Assembly (NCBI GenBank): GCA_030037055.1 | Contig: JASHRZ010000501.1 | Location: 1 to 8,118 of the forward strand | DNA length: 8,118 bases | Reading direction: 5' to 3' | From: Alphaproteobacteria bacterium | Lineage (GTDB): Bacteria; Pseudomonadota; Alphaproteobacteria; ATCC43930; CGMCC-115725 | Shown: in pieces, positions 5,844-8,118 of the stretch | How the letters are laid out: each line of letters starts with the position of its first letter | Numbering within the stretch: the stretch's first letter is position 1 | Notes under the pieces: generated by a model | Seen by the model: the letters and a program-made list of their open reading frames with translations, nothing else | Database searches by the model: none | What the model was told of the DNA's origin: nothing | Made by a program: the position numbers and the translations under genes

Positions 5844-7344
5844 CTGACACCGCGGGAAATCGGGCGGCCGGGCACCGCGCCGGCGGCGCCTCCGCCGCCC
5901 AGAGATGGATCGCCGCATAGGCGCGCCACGGCCGCCAGGCTTCGGCACGGCGCAGCAGCTCGGCCGGGCTCGGCCGCTTGTCCTCGGCATCGGCGAGCGC
6001 GCGCAACAGGCCGATGTCCGCCGCGGGAAAGGCGTCGGGCTCGCGCAACGCGCGCATCGCGATGTACTGCGCCGTCCACTCGCCGATGCCGTCGAGCGCG
6101 CGAAACCGCGCGGTCGCCGTGTCGAGGTCCGCGCTGGCGCCGAAGAGGTCCGGATCGGCAGCGACAGTCGCGGCGAGTCCGGCCAGCGCCGCCGCGCGGG
6201 CGCGCGGCATGCCGAGCGCGGCGATATCGGCGCGGGCGAGCGCTTCAGGCGGCGGGAATACATGGGTGAGCGATGCAGGCGCACCGGCGATGGCAAGGGG
6301 CTGGCCATGGCGCTGCACCAGCTTCCCGGCGAGCCCGCGCGCGGCGCCGACGGTGATCTGCTGGCCGAGAATGGCGCGCACTGCAAGCTCGAACCCGTCC
6401 CAGGCGCCGGGCACGCGCAGCCCCGGCCGTGCCGCCACCAGCGGCTTGAGACGCGCATCCTGCGCGAGATGCGCGGCGATGGCGCCGATATCGGCGTTGA
6501 GGTCGAAGACGCGGCGGATGCGCGCGACGATGCCGGGCAGCGCCTTGACCGAGGGGAAATGAATGACCGCGACGAGTCCATCGCCACGCTTGTGGCGCGT
6601 CACCGCGATCCAGCCCTGGCTCCCCTCGAGCGCAATGCTGCGGCGATAGCGTCCGTCGGCGACCTCTTCCACGCCGGGGATGGCGCGCGCGGCAAGGAAG
6701 CGCAGCATCGCCTCCCAGTCATAGGGCTGTGCATGCGGCAGGCTCAGCGCGATACCGGCCGGCGCCGCGGCCGCGCCGCGCACGCTGCGTCTAATCGCGC
6801 GGGGCGGACGGCCGAACAGCCCCTTGAAAGTGTGGTTGAAGCGCCTCAGGCTGCCGAACCCCGCGGCGAGCGCCACCTCGGTCATCGGCAGCCGCGTTTC
6901 GTGCAGCAGCTGCTTGGCGAAGAGCACGCGCCGCGTCTGCGCCACCGCAATCGGGCTCGCGCCGAGATGCTCGCGGAAGAGCCGGCGCAGCTGCCGCTCG
7001 CCGAGGCCGAGCCGCGAAGCGAGCGCGTCGACGCCGTCGGCCTCGCCGTCGAGCGCCCCCTCGGCGATAAGCGTCAGCGCGCGCTGCACGGTGTTGGATG
7101 TGCCGCGCCAGGCGGCGAGGTCGGGCGAGATCTCCGGCCGGCAGCGCAGACAGGGCCGGAACCCCGCCTCCTGCGCCGCCGCCGCCGAGGCGAAGAAGAC
7201 GCAATTCTCCGGCTTGGGCGTGCGCGCCGGGCAGATCGGCCGGCAATAGATGCCGGTGGTCTTGACGGCGACGAACAGCCGCCCGTCGAAGCGAGCATCG
7301 CGGGTTTCGATGGCGCGATAGCAAGCGGCGCGGTCGAGGTTCAT
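5824..7344 (-). CDS. alkA: Ada(N)-AraC-AlkA fusion: methyl-sensing activator and DNA-3-methyladenine glycosylase
   Basis: This is a 506-residue fusion. The Ada N-terminal zinc domain (about 1-75) has four Cys at 34, 38, 65 and 68 in TTGIYCRPICPAR and GFRPCLRCRPE. In Ada the first of these accepts methyl from DNA phosphotriesters and switches the protein to an activator. An AraC-type DNA-binding domain follows (about 84-186; LGLGERQLRRLFREHLGASP, EVALAAGFGSLRRFNHTFK). Next come an AlkA N-terminal domain (about 196-311) and the HhH-GPD glycosylase domain (about 314-485): AILGQQITVGAA, the helix-hairpin-helix LDGIGEWTAQYIAMRAL, and the catalytic Asp443 in FPAADIGL. It would excise 3-methyladenine and related alkylated bases and activate its own regulon. 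I prefer the ATG at 7344 because family members begin M-x-L-D just before CYRA; an ATG at 7356 would add four residues. Neither has a clear ribosome site. The architecture is known in other bacteria. ogt follows with a 20-base overlap. Confidence 0.94.
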   Translation of the reverse strand: MNLDRAACYRAIETRDARFDGRLFVAVKTTGIYCRPICPARTPKPENCVFFASAAAAQEAGFRPCLRCRPEISPDLAAWRGTSNTVQRALTLIAEGALDGEADGVDALASRLGLGERQLRRLFREHLGASPIAVAQTRRVLFAKQLLHETRLPMTEVALAAGFGSLRRFNHTFKGLFGRPPRAIRRSVRGAAAAPAGIALSLPHAQPYDWEAMLRFLAARAIPGVEEVADGRYRRSIALEGSQGWIAVTRHKRGDGLVAVIHFPSVKALPGIVARIRRVFDLNADIGAIAAHLAQDARLKPLVAARPGLRVPGAWDGFELAVRAILGQQITVGAARGLAGKLVQRHGQPLAIAGAPASLTHVFPPPEALARADIAALGMPRARAAALAGLAATVAADPDLFGASADLDTATARFRALDGIGEWTAQYIAMRALREPDAFPAADIGLLRALADAEDKRPSPAELLRRAEAWRPWRAYAAIHLWAAEAPPARCPAARFPAVSDVRAAP

Positions 7345-7399
7345 GGGCGCGATCATAGCGCCAGCGCCGGCCGCGTCTCGCCGTTTTCGGACATGATTG

Positions 7400-7422
7400 C
7401 GGCGGCGACCCAGATGCCGCCG
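7400..7422 (-). terminator. GC hairpin just after the hydrolase stop
   Basis: A 7-bp perfect stem (CGGCGGC/GCCGCCG) with a 9-base loop begins one base after the hydrolase stop codon and lies 56 bases before the Ada-AlkA start. There is no T-run, so it would at best attenuate transcription or protect an mRNA end between the hydrolase and the repair genes. The local GC content makes a chance stem plausible. Confidence 0.3.
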
Positions 7423-7423
7423 T

Positions 7424-8118
7424 TTACAACGTGTGGCGCCGCAGGAAATCGGTGACCGTTCGGATCGCCTCCTCGAGATGCTCCGGCCCGCGCCAATGCT
7501 GCTGCACCTCGACGTCCGGCGCCAGTCGCGCGATCTCGGCGCTCACCGCCGCCGGATGCGGCGTGTCGCTGCCGGGCAGCAGCAGCAGCGGCGTCGTGCA
7601 GCGCCGCAGGAAGTCGCGCGTCACCGAGAAGACGAAATCGCCGCCGAAGAGATTGGCGCCGAAGCGGGCGATGGTCGCTTCGTTGAGGCCGGGATCGCGC
7701 TCGCGCATGGTCCGGGCGAAACCGCGCACCGCTTCCTCCCAGGTGGCGCGGTTGTCGGCGAAGCCGATCGGGTTCTGCAGCACCGCCGCGCCGATCCGCT
7801 CCGGCGCCATCTCGCAGAGCTTCAGGCAGAAGCTCGCGCCGATGCAGCCGCCCATTACGTGAAAGCGCCGATATCCCAGATGATCCATCAGTGCAAGATG
7901 ATCGCCGGCGAAGCTGTGCCAGCCGTCGTCAGCCGTCACCTTGGCGCGCGAGCGGCCGGCGTTGCGCTGGTCCATCGCCACCACGGTGAAATGCGGTGTC
8001 AGCGCCGCCATCGGGTTCATCCAGGGCGGCGGCGCGCCCGGATTGCTCGGGCTTTCCCGCCAGAAGGCGAGTTGCGAGCGCAGCCCGCCCGGCGCGAAGA
8101 TCAGCAGCGGCGGACCGG
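7424..8118 (-). CDS. Alpha/beta-fold hydrolase with Cys at the nucleophile elbow, 5' end cut
   Basis: The visible 230 residues lack only the N-terminus; the frame is open to the right edge, so the ATG at 8020 is internal. Fold landmarks appear in order: a beta-strand and oxyanion loop LLIFAPGG near the edge, VVAMDQRNAGRS (the DQRNxGxS strand-loop of the family), the nucleophile elbow HVMGGCIGASF, LLLLPGSDTPHP carrying the likely acid Asp, and GPEHLEEA carrying the likely His near the C-terminus. In visible numbering the triad would be Cys91, Asp184 and His213. The elbow is G-G-C-I-G instead of the common G-x-S-x-G, as in dienelactone-hydrolase-like enzymes that use Cys. The substrate cannot be told. 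There is no signal peptide in view. It is on the same strand as the repair genes, 79 bases upstream, but a functional link is not shown. Confidence 0.88.
   Translation of the reverse strand, partial: GPPLLIFAPGGLRSQLAFWRESPSNPGAPPPWMNPMAALTPHFTVVAMDQRNAGRSRAKVTADDGWHSFAGDHLALMDHLGYRRFHVMGGCIGASFCLKLCEMAPERIGAAVLQNPIGFADNRATWEEAVRGFARTMRERDPGLNEATIARFGANLFGGDFVFSVTRDFLRRCTTPLLLLPGSDTPHPAAVSAEIARLAPDVEVQQHWRGPEHLEEAIRTVTDFLRRHTL

Noticed and set aside
5844..6587. N-terminal extension of the Ogt frame to an ATG at 6587
   Set aside because: This part is a shadow of the Ada-AlkA gene and has no methyltransferase similarity; the Ogt domain begins with the ATG at 5843.
7423..7428. TTTACA half-site near the hydrolase stop, like the arms of the tetR palindromes
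   Set aside because: There is no matching second arm at the right spacing; a single six-base match is expected by chance.
5905..7455. 516-codon plus-strand open frame antisense to the Ada-AlkA gene
   Set aside because: Its translation has no recognisable family and is rich in Arg, Ala and Gly, as expected for the antisense of a high-GC gene, while the minus strand encodes a well-conserved four-domain protein.

Overview
The window is high-GC DNA with densely packed genes on both strands. The gene families point to an alphaproteobacterium, possibly of the Rhodospirillales type: an EipB-like (DUF1849) periplasmic protein, a DUF2852 gene, a pentapeptide-repeat protein with H-E-x-[FW]-L headers, and an Ada-AlkA fusion. 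The lineage is inferred from these families; there is no rRNA or other marker to confirm it. I see no tRNA, rRNA, CRISPR array or insertion sequence.

Layout. Positions 2-1507 (+) hold the 3' two-thirds of a fatty-acid-oxidation alpha subunit (enoyl-CoA hydratase/3-hydroxyacyl-CoA dehydrogenase type), open at the left edge. Nine bases later, converging on it, is a 444-residue pentapeptide-repeat protein (1517-2851, -). A stretch with no gene I can support (2852-3159) separates this from a small DUF2852 gene (3160-3546, -) that is readable only with one or two frame changes. A TetR/AcrR regulator with a WHG-type C-terminal domain (3601-4254, -) lies just upstream of it, and eipB (4450-5319, +) is divergent from the regulator. 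Two related 19-bp palindromes flank the regulator gene, one over its start and one between it and the DUF2852 gene. They are good candidates for its own operators.

The right part is a minus-strand DNA alkylation-repair block. An Ada(N)-AraC-AlkA fusion protein (5824-7344) is followed, with a 20-base overlap, by a methylguanine-DNA methyltransferase (ogt, 5262-5843). The end of ogt overlaps the end of eipB tail to tail by 58 bases. Upstream on the same strand is an alpha/beta hydrolase (7424-8118), cut by the right edge, whose nucleophile position is Cys instead of Ser.

How the genes work together. The fusion protein and Ogt together provide phosphotriester sensing, transcription activation, base excision and O6-methylguanine reversal, so two adjacent genes hold most of an adaptive response. 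The TetR gene, its two palindromes, the DUF2852 gene and eipB may form a small envelope-related regulatory unit, but this is inference from position only. No wholly new system is evident. The most informative signals are the paired palindromes, the frame-broken DUF2852 gene and the modular architecture of the pentapeptide protein.
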